Positions 36,346 through 44,995 are shown, counted from the stretch's first letter. The stretch is DNA of 64,000 nt from Poindextera sp963706385 (GCA_963706385.1 OY970153.1:1488001-1552000), one strand, 5' to 3'. Translations and numbers: made by a program. Notes: generated by a model not told the origin, from the sequence alone.

Positions 36346-36367
36346 GAGGACCCTGCTGACCTAGCCC

Positions 36368-38459
36368 ATGGCTGAACTCGGCCTCGCCTATTCCAACACC
36401 AACCGGCCCACCGCGCGCGACGTGTGGGGCTGGGTGGCGCGTGGCGACGTCGGACTGGCGACCGGCGTCGTCGGGATCATCGTCCTTCTGATCGTGCCGA
36501 TTCCGGCGTTCGTGCTGGATCTGCTGCTCGCCTTGTCGATCAGCAGCGCGGTGCTGATCCTGATGACCTCACTGATGATCAAAAAGCCCCTGGAGTTCAC
36601 CGCCTTTCCGACGGTGCTCCTGGTCACGACGCTGTTCCGGCTGGGACTGAACCTGGCCTCCACCCGGCTGATCCTCGGCCACGGCCACGAGGGCACCGCG
36701 GGCGCCGGCCACATCATCCAGGCCTTCGGCCAGCTGATGATGCAGGGCAACTACGTCATCGGGGTGATCGTCTTCGTCATCCTGGTGATCGTGAACTTCG
36801 TGGTCATCACCAAGGGTTCGGGCCGCATCGCCGAGGTGGCCGCGCGCTTCACGCTGGATTCCATGCCCGGCAAGCAGATGGCGATCGACGCCGACCTGTC
36901 GTCGGGCCTGATCGACCAGGACGAGGCCAAGCGCCGGCGCAAGGAGCTGGAACAGGAATCGACCTTCTTCGGCTCGATGGACGGCGCCTCGAAGTTCGTG
37001 CGCGGCGATGCGGTCGCCGGCCTGATCATCGTGGCGATCAACGTCGTCGGCGGCATCCTGATCGGCGTGGTCCAGCACAAGCTGCCGATCGGCCAGGCGG
37101 CGTCGACCTACACCATCATGACCATCGGCGACGGCCTGGTCAGCCAGGTTCCGGCCCTGGTGATCTCGATCGCCGCGGGTTTCCTGGTGTCCAAGGCCGG
37201 GGTCGAGGGCGCCGCCGACAAGGCCCTGGTCACCCAACTGGCGATGAACCCGGTCGCGCTGGGCATGGTCTCGGCGGCGGCCGGCGTGATCGCCCTGGTG
37301 CCTGGCATGCCGATGCTGCCGTTCGCGGCCATCGCCCTGGGCGCCGGGGGCCTGGCCTGGCGACGCGCCCAGCACACCCGCGCCGCCGAGGTCGCGCCCG
37401 AGGCCGCGCCGGCGGCGGAGCCGCAGGAGGAGCCGATCTCGGCGACGCTGGCCATCGACGACGTCAAGATCGAGCTGGGCTACGGCCTGCTGGTGCTGAT
37501 CAACGACCTGGAGGGCCGCCGCCTGACCGACCAGATCCGCGCGCTGCGCCGCACGCTGGCCACTGAATTCGGCTTCGTCATGCCGCCGGTTCGCATCCTG
37601 GACAACATGCGCCTGCCGAACTCAGGGCTACGCCATCCGGATCAAGGAGATGGACTCAGGCGCGGGCCAGCTGCGCCTGGGCCATCTGATGGCGATGGAC
37701 CCGCGCGGCGGCCAGGTCGACCTGCCGGGCGACCATGTGCGCGAGCCGGCCTTCGGCCTGCCGGCCACCTGGATCGACGAGTCGCTGCGCGAGGAGGCGA
37801 CCTTCCGCAACTACACCATCGTCGATCCCGCCACGGTGCTGACCACCCACCTGACCGAAATCCTCAAGGAGAACATGTCCGACCTGCTGTCCTACGGCGA
37901 GGTTCAGAAGCTGCTCAAGGACCTGCCGGCGGATCAAAAGAAGCTGGTCGAGGATCTGGTCCCCTCGGTGGTCACCGCCACCACCCTGCAGCGGGTGCTG
38001 CAGGCGCTGCTCAAGGAGCGGGTGTCGATCCGCGACCTGCCGACCATTCTCGAGGGCGTCGCCGAGGCCGCGCCGCACTCGGGCTCGCTCACCAGTCTGG
38101 TCGAGGCGGTGCGCACGCGCCTGGCCCGGCAGCTATGCTGGCAGAACCGGGCGGACGACGGCGCCTTGCCGATCATCACCTTGTCGCCCGACTGGGAGCA
38201 GGCCTTCAACGAGGCCCTGATCGGCGGCGAGGAAAAGCAGCTCGCGCTGGCCCCCTCCAAGCTGCAGGACTTCATCCGCGGCGTGCGCGAGGCGTTCGAC
38301 CGGGTGGCGCAGACCGGCGAGGCGGCGGTGCTGCTCACAAGCCCGGCCATCCGCCCCTATGTCCGCTCGATCATCGAACGCTTCCGCGGCCAGACCGTCG
38401 TCATGAGCCAGAACGAGATCCACCCGAAGGCCCCGCTCAAGACCGTCGGCGTGATCTGA
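36368..38459 (+). pseudogene. flhA: Flagellar export gate protein FlhA, +1 frameshift
   Basis: The first 417 codons encode the eight-helix membrane half of FlhA, with the conserved cytoplasmic FHIPEP-region motif (SMPGKQMAIDADLSSGLIDQDEAKRRRKELEQESTFFGSMDGASKFVRGDA). At 37619-37622 (GAACTC) one extra base shifts the frame. The cytoplasmic domain continues one frame over (GYAIRIKEMDSGAGQLRLGHLMAMDP...) to a stop at 38459. Corrected length is about 696 aa, normal for FlhA. Both halves show no other damage, so this is probably an assembly error. Confidence 0.87.
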
Positions 38460-38507
38460 CCGCCCTCGCCGTTGCAGGAAGCCTCCCGCGCTGCTAGCGA
38501 AGGTCGC

Positions 38508-38619
38508 AGAGCGGGATGAGGAAAAGTGCGAAGCGGTTTTCCGCCCGCATCCCGCTCTAAACTTTTGAATCGATCACGTTCATGGCTTTGGATTGATTCA
38601 ATCCAAAGCCATCGTGATC
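38508..38619. repeat. Two-palindrome intergenic element (RIME-like)
   Basis: A 112-bp element after flhA with two nested hairpins. The first has outer arms AGAGCGGGATG/CATCCCGCTCT (38508-38518, 38548-38558) and inner GGAAAA/TTTTCC around AGTGCGAAGCGG. The second has outer arms GATCACG/CGTGATC (38572, 38613) and a perfect 15-bp inner pair centred on 38597. The GAAAAGTG-N-GAAGCGGTTTTC core is familiar from alphaproteobacterial intergenic elements of about 110 bp such as RIME. Confidence 0.7.
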
Positions 38620-38655
38620 TGGCGGCGCCTTTCGCCGCCCAGCGATGAGGAGCTC

Positions 38656-39021
38656 ATGCGGCCCCCACGGACCTTGAAATCAGGCGCCCATCCGCGCGGG
38701 CTGCTCTGGGAGCTGCTGACCTTCGAGCGGCTGATCACCGGTCCGGTGGTTCATTTGATCTATTGGGCGGGCCTGGGCGTCATCGCGCTGCTGGGCTTCG
38801 GCGTGGTGGGCGCGGCGATCGGCCTGGCGCTGCGCGAGCCGAGCCTGATGAGCGTCCTGCTGGCCATCCCCGCCATGGTCATCGGCCTGTTGATCGCGGC
38901 CGCCCTGGCCCTGCTCTGGCGGGCGGTGTGCGAATTCTACGTCGCCGTCTTCCGGATCAGCGACGATCTGCACGCGCTGCGCCTGTCCGACGAGGCCGAC
39001 CGCGGCCAACCGCCGGGGTAG
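38656..39021 (+). CDS. DUF4282-like two-helix membrane protein
   Basis: A 121-aa protein with two clear transmembrane helices (about residues 37-57 and 68-92) separated by a short loop. A soluble N-terminus (LLWELLTFERLITGPVVHLIYW) is typical of DUF4282 proteins. ATG at 38656 has a GAGGAG ribosome-binding site; the longer frame would start inside the repeat. Function unknown. Confidence 0.75.
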   Translation: MRPPRTLKSGAHPRGLLWELLTFERLITGPVVHLIYWAGLGVIALLGFGVVGAAIGLALREPSLMSVLLAIPAMVIGLLIAAALALLWRAVCEFYVAVFRISDDLHALRLSDEADRGQPPG

Positions 39022-39101
39022 GGCGCGCGGGCGACGCGCGGCGGCGGGAAGCGGCCGTTCCGGGGGGGGTGGTGCAGGTGAGAAGCTACCATTAAGGAGG
39101 A

Positions 39102-39893
39102 CTAAGCCCTGAACCACCAGGGCTTGATAGACGGCGGTTCCAGCACTTCCTCGCTGGCCAATCCATCAGCGCGAGTTAGCGTATCTGAACCCAAGGAGGC
39201 TTGGTTAGACGCCACCGCTCGCCAGCCATCCCAATCGGAAGTGATGCAGTCGGCGAGCGCGAGCCGATCGCGGACCAAATTGACGTAAACGAACCACAGT
39301 CCTCGCGCCTCGTCATGTCCTAGGTCCATGGGATCGAGGCGCGCAGTCCGACAGTTACGCCAAGCTTCGTCAGCGGTGAGAAACACCTCTTGCGGCAGGT
39401 CCCAAGGCACAAACGTAAGCTGCAACGCCCCTCGAGTCACGTCGTCCAATTGGGCGTCGATCCGCTGCCAACGGTCACCGGACCAAACCTCGCAGATCCA
39501 GTGATCTTGCCAGGCCCAGCCCTCGAAGTACGAAGCGAAGCCACATCTCACCCGGGCTGGGCGGCCGTGTTGGCGCATTGCTGCGCACATAAGGACCGCA
39601 TAATCCCGGCAAGTCCCGAGAACCCTGTCCGGCAACGCCCGCTCGATGTTCAGCGGTCGGTTGTCCGCCGCCAGGATAGCGGCAAGCCGCATCTCGACTG
39701 GTAGTGTCTCTCGGCTGAAGCGCTTCGGCGCAATGCCGTAGCGTTCGACCGCTTCCCCATGGATCAACAAGCCCTGTATGGCTGTGACGGCGTGCTCGGG
39801 CGCAGAACTGATCGCTGCAAGGTATGCGGCGCTCGTTCCCGGGTCTGTGAAGGCCGTCTGCCTTGTCCAGCGTCGCATCTGTCTACTCGGCAT
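39102..39893 (-). CDS. Transglutaminase-like cysteine protein
   Basis: A 263-aa soluble protein with a transglutaminase-core triad: Cys95 (GTCRDYAVLMCA), His131 (WQDHWICEVW) and Asp146 (WQRIDAQLD). Such domains act as peptidases or amidases. There is no signal peptide. The start is set at ATG 39893; the longest frame has a TTG one codon earlier. Base composition is lower in GC than nearby flagellar genes, and it neighbours a toxin-antitoxin pair, suggesting acquired DNA. Confidence 0.82.
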   Translation of the reverse strand: MPSRQMRRWTRQTAFTDPGTSAAYLAAISSAPEHAVTAIQGLLIHGEAVERYGIAPKRFSRETLPVEMRLAAILAADNRPLNIERALPDRVLGTCRDYAVLMCAAMRQHGRPARVRCGFASYFEGWAWQDHWICEVWSGDRWQRIDAQLDDVTRGALQLTFVPWDLPQEVFLTADEAWRNCRTARLDPMDLGHDEARGLWFVYVNLVRDRLALADCITSDWDGWRAVASNQASLGSDTLTRADGLASEEVLEPPSIKPWWFRA

Positions 39894-40038
39894 CAACTCT
39901 CACCGCCTGGCAAGGCCCAGAGTGTAAAGCTTTACGTCCACCACGGCTCGAAATCGGCGCTCACCGCATCGCCGCGGATCGGACCTCAAGGGCTTCGAGC
40001 CACTGGCGGAGTCGGTCAAATTCGTCCACCCAAATGTA

Positions 40039-40069
40039 TTGACAAATAACGGCGCGCTTTCGATATGAT
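40039..40069 (+). promoter_or_regulatory. Sigma70-type promoter of brnT-brnA
   Basis: TTGACA at 40039-40044 and TATGAT at 40064-40069 (19-bp spacing; GATATG at 17 bp is an alternative -10) lie just ahead of the brnT ATG at 40076. BrnT-BrnA complexes repress their own promoter, so an operator should overlap it. Confidence 0.55.
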
Positions 40070-40075
40070 GACGGG

Positions 40076-40387
40076 ATGAGCCTGAATGTAGCTGGCTTCG
40101 AGTGGGATCGGGGCAACCGGGAGAAGTGCCAAAAGCACGGCGTCCCGCTCGCCACGATCGAGCGCCTGTTTCACGGACCGCTCGCCGTGTTCCCCAATCC
40201 CACGCACTCGGACGTGGAGGAGCGGTTCAAGGCGATCGGGAGGACGGATGCCGGACGCGGGGTCCTCATCGTGTTCACCCTGCGTGAGCGGGGTGATGAT
40301 ACGTTTATCCGCCCGGTCAGCGCCCGCTACATGCATCGCAAGGAGATCGAGCACTATGAAAAAGCAGCTGCCAAGATTGGAAAGTGA
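40076..40387 (+). CDS. brnT: BrnT-family toxin
   Basis: A 103-aa BrnT toxin, a RelE-fold ribosome-dependent or ribonuclease-type inhibitor of growth. Family features are FEWDRGNREKCQKHGVPL at the N-terminus and RPVSARYMHRKEIEHYEK at the C-terminus. It overlaps brnA by 32 bp, the usual toxin-first order of this system. Confidence 0.92.
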   Translation: MSLNVAGFEWDRGNREKCQKHGVPLATIERLFHGPLAVFPNPTHSDVEERFKAIGRTDAGRGVLIVFTLRERGDDTFIRPVSARYMHRKEIEHYEKAAAKIGK

Positions 40388-40616
40388 CAAGGACGCGGAG
40401 GCGTTCGTCGCGGAGTCCGACCTGACGGATTACGACCTGTCGGGCATGCGCGTCGTCCGCTTCGAGTTCCAACCGAAAAGCGAGCGGGTGAATATGCGCC
40501 TGCCGCGCTCGCTGCTGGAGGCGGTGAAGGCCTCGGCCGCGAAGGCCGGGGTTCCGTATCAACGCTTCATCCGCCAGACCCTCGAAACGGCCGTGCAGTC
40601 CCGCAAGGGCCAATGA
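40356..40616 (+). CDS. brnA: BrnA-family antitoxin
   Basis: An 86-aa antitoxin. Its C-terminal ribbon-helix-helix (VNMRLPRSLLEAVKASAAKAGVPYQRFIRQTLETAV) binds DNA, and the N-terminal part (ESDLTDYDLSGMRV) wraps the toxin. The start at 40356 lies within the end of brnT. Together they form a complete type II module, unlike the two orphan antitoxins near 14.5 kb. Confidence 0.92.
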   Translation: MKKQLPRLESDKDAEAFVAESDLTDYDLSGMRVVRFEFQPKSERVNMRLPRSLLEAVKASAAKAGVPYQRFIRQTLETAVQSRKGQ

Positions 40617-40675
40617 CGCCAAGACGATCTTGAGGTCGCGCGCGGTGCGGCGGCGAAGTTGGCATCCTGGTCGCC

Positions 40676-41779
40676 CTACCTTCCCCCGCCCAGCCCCGTC
40701 TCCAGCGCCGCCAGCAGCGGCTTGGCTCGGCCCGCGTCGTCGAACATCAGCGGCGCGTCCCACGGCGGCGCGGGGTTTTCCTTCTTGGACCTCAGCCAGG
40801 ACTGGCCGTCCCGCAGGCCCCAGAGCGTCAGCGCGAACCGTTGCCGCGCCGGCAGGCCGGCGAAGGCCTCGCCGACCTCGCCGGCCAGGCGAAGCTGGCG
40901 CTGTTCGAGATCGTCCTGGCTCGAAAACACCCCCCGGCCGCGGTTCAGCGAAATGTCCAGTTCGGAGATGTGGATCGGCAGGTCCAGCCGCGACAGCTCG
41001 CCGACCGCCTCGCGCACCGCCCCGGGCGCCAGGTCGACGGCAAGGTGGGTCTGGCTGCCGATCCCGCCCACCGGCGCGCCGGCCTTGAGCAGGTCCTCGA
41101 CCAGGCGCAGGAACCTCGCCCGCTTGGCCGGCCGGCTTTCCAGATTGTAGTCGTTGATCAAGAGCAGCGCGCCCGGATCGGCGGCGCGGGCCTGCTCGAA
41201 CGCCAGCCGCATGTGCTCCAGCACACCGAGGTTGCGGCTCCACAGGCTCTCGCGCAGCCCCTCGCCGTCCTCCATCACCGCCTCGTTGACCACGTCCCAG
41301 CCGACCGCCTGGCCCCGATAGCGGCCGACGACGGCGGCGACATAGTCCAGATAGGCCGCCTCGAACGCCGCGCGCCGGCCGTCCAGCCGCCGGAACGTCT
41401 CGGGCGCCTGGGCGTGCCAGACCAGGGTGTGGCCGAAGAAGCGCAGACCGCGGGCGCGGGCGAAGCGGGCGATGGCGTCCGGCGCGTCGAACCGCATCCG
41501 TCCCGGCTCGGCCAGGACATATTCCATCTTGAGCTGCCATTCCGGGGTCAGTTGCGAGAACTGGCGGGCGATCAGGGCGGCGTCGGCCGGATCGGCCAGC
41601 CGCTCGGCGGTGACCGCGCAACCCACTGGCGCGGGGGCGACCCGCCGCAAGGGGCGCGGCGGTGGGGCTTGGGTCTGGCCGAGCGCCCCGCGGCCGGCGG
41701 CGGCGGCGAGGCCCAGGGCGCCCAGCCCCGCGGCCACGAACCGGCGGCGGCCGCCGGACGGCGGGGCGTTGGACTTCAC
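40676..41779 (-). CDS. GH10 endo-1,4-beta-xylanase
   Basis: A 367-aa glycoside hydrolase family 10 enzyme. Catalytic acid/base Glu166 lies in WDVVNEA and nucleophile Glu273 in HISELDIS; GHTLVWHAQAP is the substrate-binding strand. A twin-arginine signal (GGRRRFVAAGLGALGLAAAAG) points to Tat export. The start is GTG at 41779 and overlaps the fliJ stop by four bases (GTGA), so this enzyme is translationally coupled to a flagellar export operon. That is an odd partnership for a xylan-degrading enzyme. Confidence 0.92.
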   Translation of the reverse strand: MKSNAPPSGGRRRFVAAGLGALGLAAAAGRGALGQTQAPPPRPLRRVAPAPVGCAVTAERLADPADAALIARQFSQLTPEWQLKMEYVLAEPGRMRFDAPDAIARFARARGLRFFGHTLVWHAQAPETFRRLDGRRAAFEAAYLDYVAAVVGRYRGQAVGWDVVNEAVMEDGEGLRESLWSRNLGVLEHMRLAFEQARAADPGALLLINDYNLESRPAKRARFLRLVEDLLKAGAPVGGIGSQTHLAVDLAPGAVREAVGELSRLDLPIHISELDISLNRGRGVFSSQDDLEQRQLRLAGEVGEAFAGLPARQRFALTLWGLRDGQSWLRSKKENPAPPWDAPLMFDDAGRAKPLLAALETGLGGGR

Positions 41780-42183
41780 CTCACCTTCGACCTCAGGCCC
41801 AGCTCGTCCAGCGCGGCGGTCTCGCGGCGGCTGGTTTCCTTGAGCTCGGCCAGGCGGGCCAGTTCGGCGACGTGTTCGAACTTCTTCATCGCCTCGAAGG
41901 CCTCGGCCAGGGCGTCGCGCGCGCCGGCCTCCTCGTGGCCGATCCGGGCGATGTCCTCGGTGATCTCCGTGCGCCGCGCGCGCACCCCGACCATGAAGGC
42001 GTTCAGTCGCATGGCCGGATCGCCCTCGCGGCGGGCGTGGTCGATCTCGGCCTGCGCCTGCGCCTCCAGCATGGCCAGCCGCAGCTCGGTGTCGGTCCGC
42101 CGCTCGACCACCTCGGCCAGGCGCTTGCGCAGCACGTCGACCTCATAGGTCGAGATGCGGATCAGGGACTCGCGCCAGCTCAT
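41776..42183 (-). CDS. fliJ: Flagellar export chaperone FliJ
   Basis: A 135-aa, almost entirely helical coiled-coil protein in the position of FliJ, directly after fliI with an ATGA overlap. FliJ sits in the centre of the FliI hexamer and couples it to FlhA. The sequence is poorly conserved in general; length, charge pattern and position support the call. Confidence 0.85.
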   Translation of the reverse strand: MSWRESLIRISTYEVDVLRKRLAEVVERRTDTELRLAMLEAQAQAEIDHARREGDPAMRLNAFMVGVRARRTEITEDIARIGHEEAGARDALAEAFEAMKKFEHVAELARLAELKETSRRETAALDELGLRSKVR

Positions 42184-43517
42184 GCCGCCTCACCGTTCAA
42201 AATCGCCGCGAGGCGCGCGAAACCGTCTTCGAGGCTGGTCGCCTCGTCCTTGTCCTGGGCCAGGAACCGCTCCAGCGCCGGGTTCAGCCGGATCGCCTGG
42301 TCCACCTGGGCGTCCGAGCCGGCGCGGTAGGCGCCGATGCGGATCAGCTCCTCCATGTTGGCGTAGGCCGACAGCAACTCGCGCGCGCGGGCCACGGTCT
42401 CGCGCTCATCCGGCCGCTGGCAGGCGGGCATGGTCCGGCTGATCGACTTCAGCACGTTGATCGCCGGAAACCGGCCGCGCTCGGCGATCGCCCGCTCCAT
42501 CACGATGTGCCCGTCCAAAATCCCGCGCACGGCGTCGGCGATCGGCTCGTTGTGGTCGTCGCCGTCGACCAGGACCGTGAACAGGCCGGTGATCGCCCCG
42601 GCCGTCGTCCCGTCCGGCCGCACCGGGCCGGGACCCGCGCGCTCGAGCAGCTTGGGCAGTTCGGTGAACACGGTCGGGGTGTAGCCCTTGGTGGTCGGCG
42701 GCTCGCCCGCGGCCAGGCCGATCTCGCGCTGGGCCATGGCGAAGCGGGTCACTGAGTCCATCAGGCACAGCACCTCCTGGTCCTGGTCGCGCAGATATTC
42801 GGCCACCGCCAGGGTGGCGTAGGCCGCCTGCCGACGGGTCAGGGCCGGCTCGTCCGAGGTCGCCACCACCACGATGGCGCGCTTCAGCCCGTCCTCGCCC
42901 AGGGTCTCCTCGACGAATTCGCGCACCTCCCGACCCCGTTCGCCGATCAGGCCGACGACCACCGCATCGCACGCGGCCTCGCGCGCCAGCATCGACAGCA
43001 GCACCGACTTGCCGACCCCGGAGCCGGAGAACACCCCCAGCCGCTGGCCGCGGCAGCAGGTGGTGAAGGCGTTCATCGCCCGCACGCCCAGGTCCAGCCG
43101 CTCGCCCACCCGGCCGCGGGCGTGGGCCGGCGGCGGCGGGCTGCGCAGCGCATAGGCGACCGGCCCCTGGGGCAGCGGGCCCTTGCCGTCGATCGGCTCG
43201 CCGAAGGCGTTGATCACCCGCCCGCGCCAGGCCAGCGTCGGGCGCACCCCGGCCGCCTCGGGCGCGATCATGAATTCCGCGCCGGGCGCGACGCCCTCGA
43301 CCGAACCGAACGGCATGAGCAGGGCGCGGGTCTCGCGGAAGCCGACCACCTCGGCGGCCAGGGGCTCGGCCGCGCGTCGCTCGATCCGAGCCCGCGCGCC
43401 CACCGCCAGCCGCGTCAGTCCGCCTCGGGCCTCGATCAAAAGCCCGCTCACGGCGGCGACCCGACCGTACACGGTCAGCGGGTCGATGCGCTCCACGGCG
43501 GCGATCAAATTACGCAA
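42180..43517 (-). CDS. fliI: Flagellum-specific ATPase FliI
   Basis: A 445-aa FliI, the F1-beta-like ATPase energising flagellar protein export. Walker A GSGVGKS lies near residues 165-171, Walker B in QEVLCLMDSVTRFA, and the family motif GYTPTVFTELPKLLERAG follows. The start is TTG at 43517, because GGAGAG at 43525-43530 sits 7 nt upstream; the longer frame begins at a TTG with no ribosome-binding site. It is divergent from ctrA across a 283-bp control region. Confidence 0.93.
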   Translation of the reverse strand: MRNLIAAVERIDPLTVYGRVAAVSGLLIEARGGLTRLAVGARARIERRAAEPLAAEVVGFRETRALLMPFGSVEGVAPGAEFMIAPEAAGVRPTLAWRGRVINAFGEPIDGKGPLPQGPVAYALRSPPPPAHARGRVGERLDLGVRAMNAFTTCCRGQRLGVFSGSGVGKSVLLSMLAREAACDAVVVGLIGERGREVREFVEETLGEDGLKRAIVVVATSDEPALTRRQAAYATLAVAEYLRDQDQEVLCLMDSVTRFAMAQREIGLAAGEPPTTKGYTPTVFTELPKLLERAGPGPVRPDGTTAGAITGLFTVLVDGDDHNEPIADAVRGILDGHIVMERAIAERGRFPAINVLKSISRTMPACQRPDERETVARARELLSAYANMEELIRIGAYRAGSDAQVDQAIRLNPALERFLAQDKDEATSLEDGFARLAAILNGEAA

Positions 43518-43800
43518 ATCTTGACTCTCCAACGAAAACGAGTCCGTCGGGCCATTTTGTCGCCGGGGGCTTAAGCAGGTGTGAAGGCGCCTGGTTTACC
43601 GTTCAGATTCGCAACGAATCCAATATGAAAAATAGTTAACCGCACGGCTTGCGGCGCGAATCCAAATCATTCTAGATTCGTTTTGGAAGCGTCGGGGATT
43701 AACCAAGTTTAAAGGTCCTTAAGACCTAATTTGACCGTTAGCTTCGGGGGCCGGTTCGAGTTACACCGATTTGAGGCCGCGATTGGGCGGGGAGGGGTTG
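43518..43800. promoter_or_regulatory. Divergent fliI / ctrA control region
   Basis: The region carries six GANTC (CcrM) sites in 157 bp: 43523, 43540, 43606, 43616, 43658 and 43675. The pair at 43606-43620 forms the palindrome GATTCG-CAA-CGAATC. CtrA-like motifs are TTAAC at 43636, and TTAA at 43699, 43709 and 43719, spaced exactly 10 bp apart. In Caulobacter, ctrA P1 responds to GANTC methylation with GcrA, and P2 to CtrA itself. The layout here fits both. Confidence 0.65.
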
Positions 43801-44502
43801 ATGCGCGTACTGTTGATCGAGGACGACAGCGCCACCGCGCAAAGCATCGAATTGATGCTCAAGTCGGAAGGCTTCAACGTCTACACCACCGACCTCGGTG
43901 AGGAAGGCGTCGATCTGGGCAAGATCTACGACTACGATCTGATCCTGCTCGATCTGAATTTGCCGGACATGAGCGGCATGGACGTGCTGCGAACGCTGCG
44001 GGTCGGCAAGATCAACACCCCGATCATGATCCTGTCCGGCACCTCGGAGATCGACACCAAGGTCAAGACCTTCTCGGGCGGCGCCGACGACTACATGACC
44101 AAGCCGTTCCACAAGGACGAACTGGTCGCCCGGATCCACGCGGTGGTCCGCCGCTCCAAGGGCCACGCCCAGTCGGTGATCAAGACCGGCGACATCACCG
44201 TCAATCTCGACGCCAAGACGGTGGAGGTGAACGGCGCGCGGGTGCATCTGACCGGCAAGGAATATCAGATGTTGGAGCTTCTCTCCCTGCGCAAGGGCAC
44301 CACCCTGACCAAGGAGATGTTCCTCAACCACCTCTACGGCGGCATGGACGAGCCCGAGCTGAAGATCATCGACGTCTTCATCTGCAAGCTGCGCAAGAAG
44401 CTGGCCGCCGCCGCCCACGGCAAGCACCACATCGAGACCGTCTGGGGCCGCGGCTACGTGCTGCGCGACCCGAACGAGGGGATGGAAGCCTCCGCCGCCT
44501 GA
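43801..44502 (+). CDS. ctrA: Cell-cycle master regulator CtrA
   Basis: A 233-aa OmpR-type response regulator. The receiver domain has phosphoacceptor Asp51 (LLDLNLPD) and the acidic pocket EDD at 7-9. The winged-helix domain (about 125-225) ends VWGRGYVLRDP. The final Ala-Ala is the ClpXP degron used for cell-cycle degradation. GGGAGGGG precedes the ATG at 43801. CtrA controls replication silencing, division and the flagellar genes found just upstream in this window. Confidence 0.97.
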   Translation: MRVLLIEDDSATAQSIELMLKSEGFNVYTTDLGEEGVDLGKIYDYDLILLDLNLPDMSGMDVLRTLRVGKINTPIMILSGTSEIDTKVKTFSGGADDYMTKPFHKDELVARIHAVVRRSKGHAQSVIKTGDITVNLDAKTVEVNGARVHLTGKEYQMLELLSLRKGTTLTKEMFLNHLYGGMDEPELKIIDVFICKLRKKLAAAAHGKHHIETVWGRGYVLRDPNEGMEASAA

Positions 44503-44615
44503 TCCGGCGCGGGCCGCGGCGGGTCGTATTCGTCGGGGATCAGCCTGGCGAGCAGCACGCTCAGCCCCGCCACCGTCGACGCGACGATCACCAGCACGGA
44601 TAATGGATCGGGCAT
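44454..44615 (-). CDS. Small single-helix membrane protein antisense to ctrA 3' end
   Basis: A 53-aa frame, MPDPLSVLVIVASTVAGLSVLLARLIPDEYDPP..., with one N-terminal transmembrane helix (residues 5-25), an acidic Pro-rich tail, and a strong ribosome-binding site (GGGGGAG). It converges on ctrA and overlaps its last 49 bases on the opposite strand. The helix, good start signal and absence of any other gene here support it, but there is no homology argument. Confidence 0.5.
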   Translation of the reverse strand: MPDPLSVLVIVASTVAGLSVLLARLIPDEYDPPRPAPDQAAEASIPSFGSRST

Positions 44616-44995
44616 TCCAGCTCCCCCGTTCGCCATAGAACCTGCCGCAAATCCTCCAAGGCCGGCCGGGCCGGCGTCGAGTCCGAATTCGCGCCCCGAC
44701 GGCGAACGCGGGGCGGCGCCGTTTCTCTGTGCGGCGGACAGCCGCGGGCGCCTCGACGCCGGGCAATCCGCTCGACCGCGCGTTGGATCGGGCGCGAGTC
44801 GACAACACACGTCATGGGCGCGAGTGTTGACAAGTTCGGCCGCTGCGGGCTTTGTCCGCCTCATGAACATATAAGGACCCGTTCCCCCGCGGGCCTCACG
44901 GGATCGATGCTCGCATAGGCCGCATTCTGGAATTTTGCCAAGGCGTCCATGTGGACGCCACGCGCGGGGGCGCATGGAGAAAGGACAACCTACCG
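44616..44995. other. Intergenic region upstream of XRE gene
   Basis: This 380-bp stretch has no convincing gene. It contains a TTGACA box at 44827-44832, an AT-rich ATATAAG at about 44869, and the perfect palindrome GGCGTCCA-TG-TGGACGCC at 44942-44959, 36 bp before the XRE start. The palindrome is a likely operator of that regulator. Confidence 0.45.
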
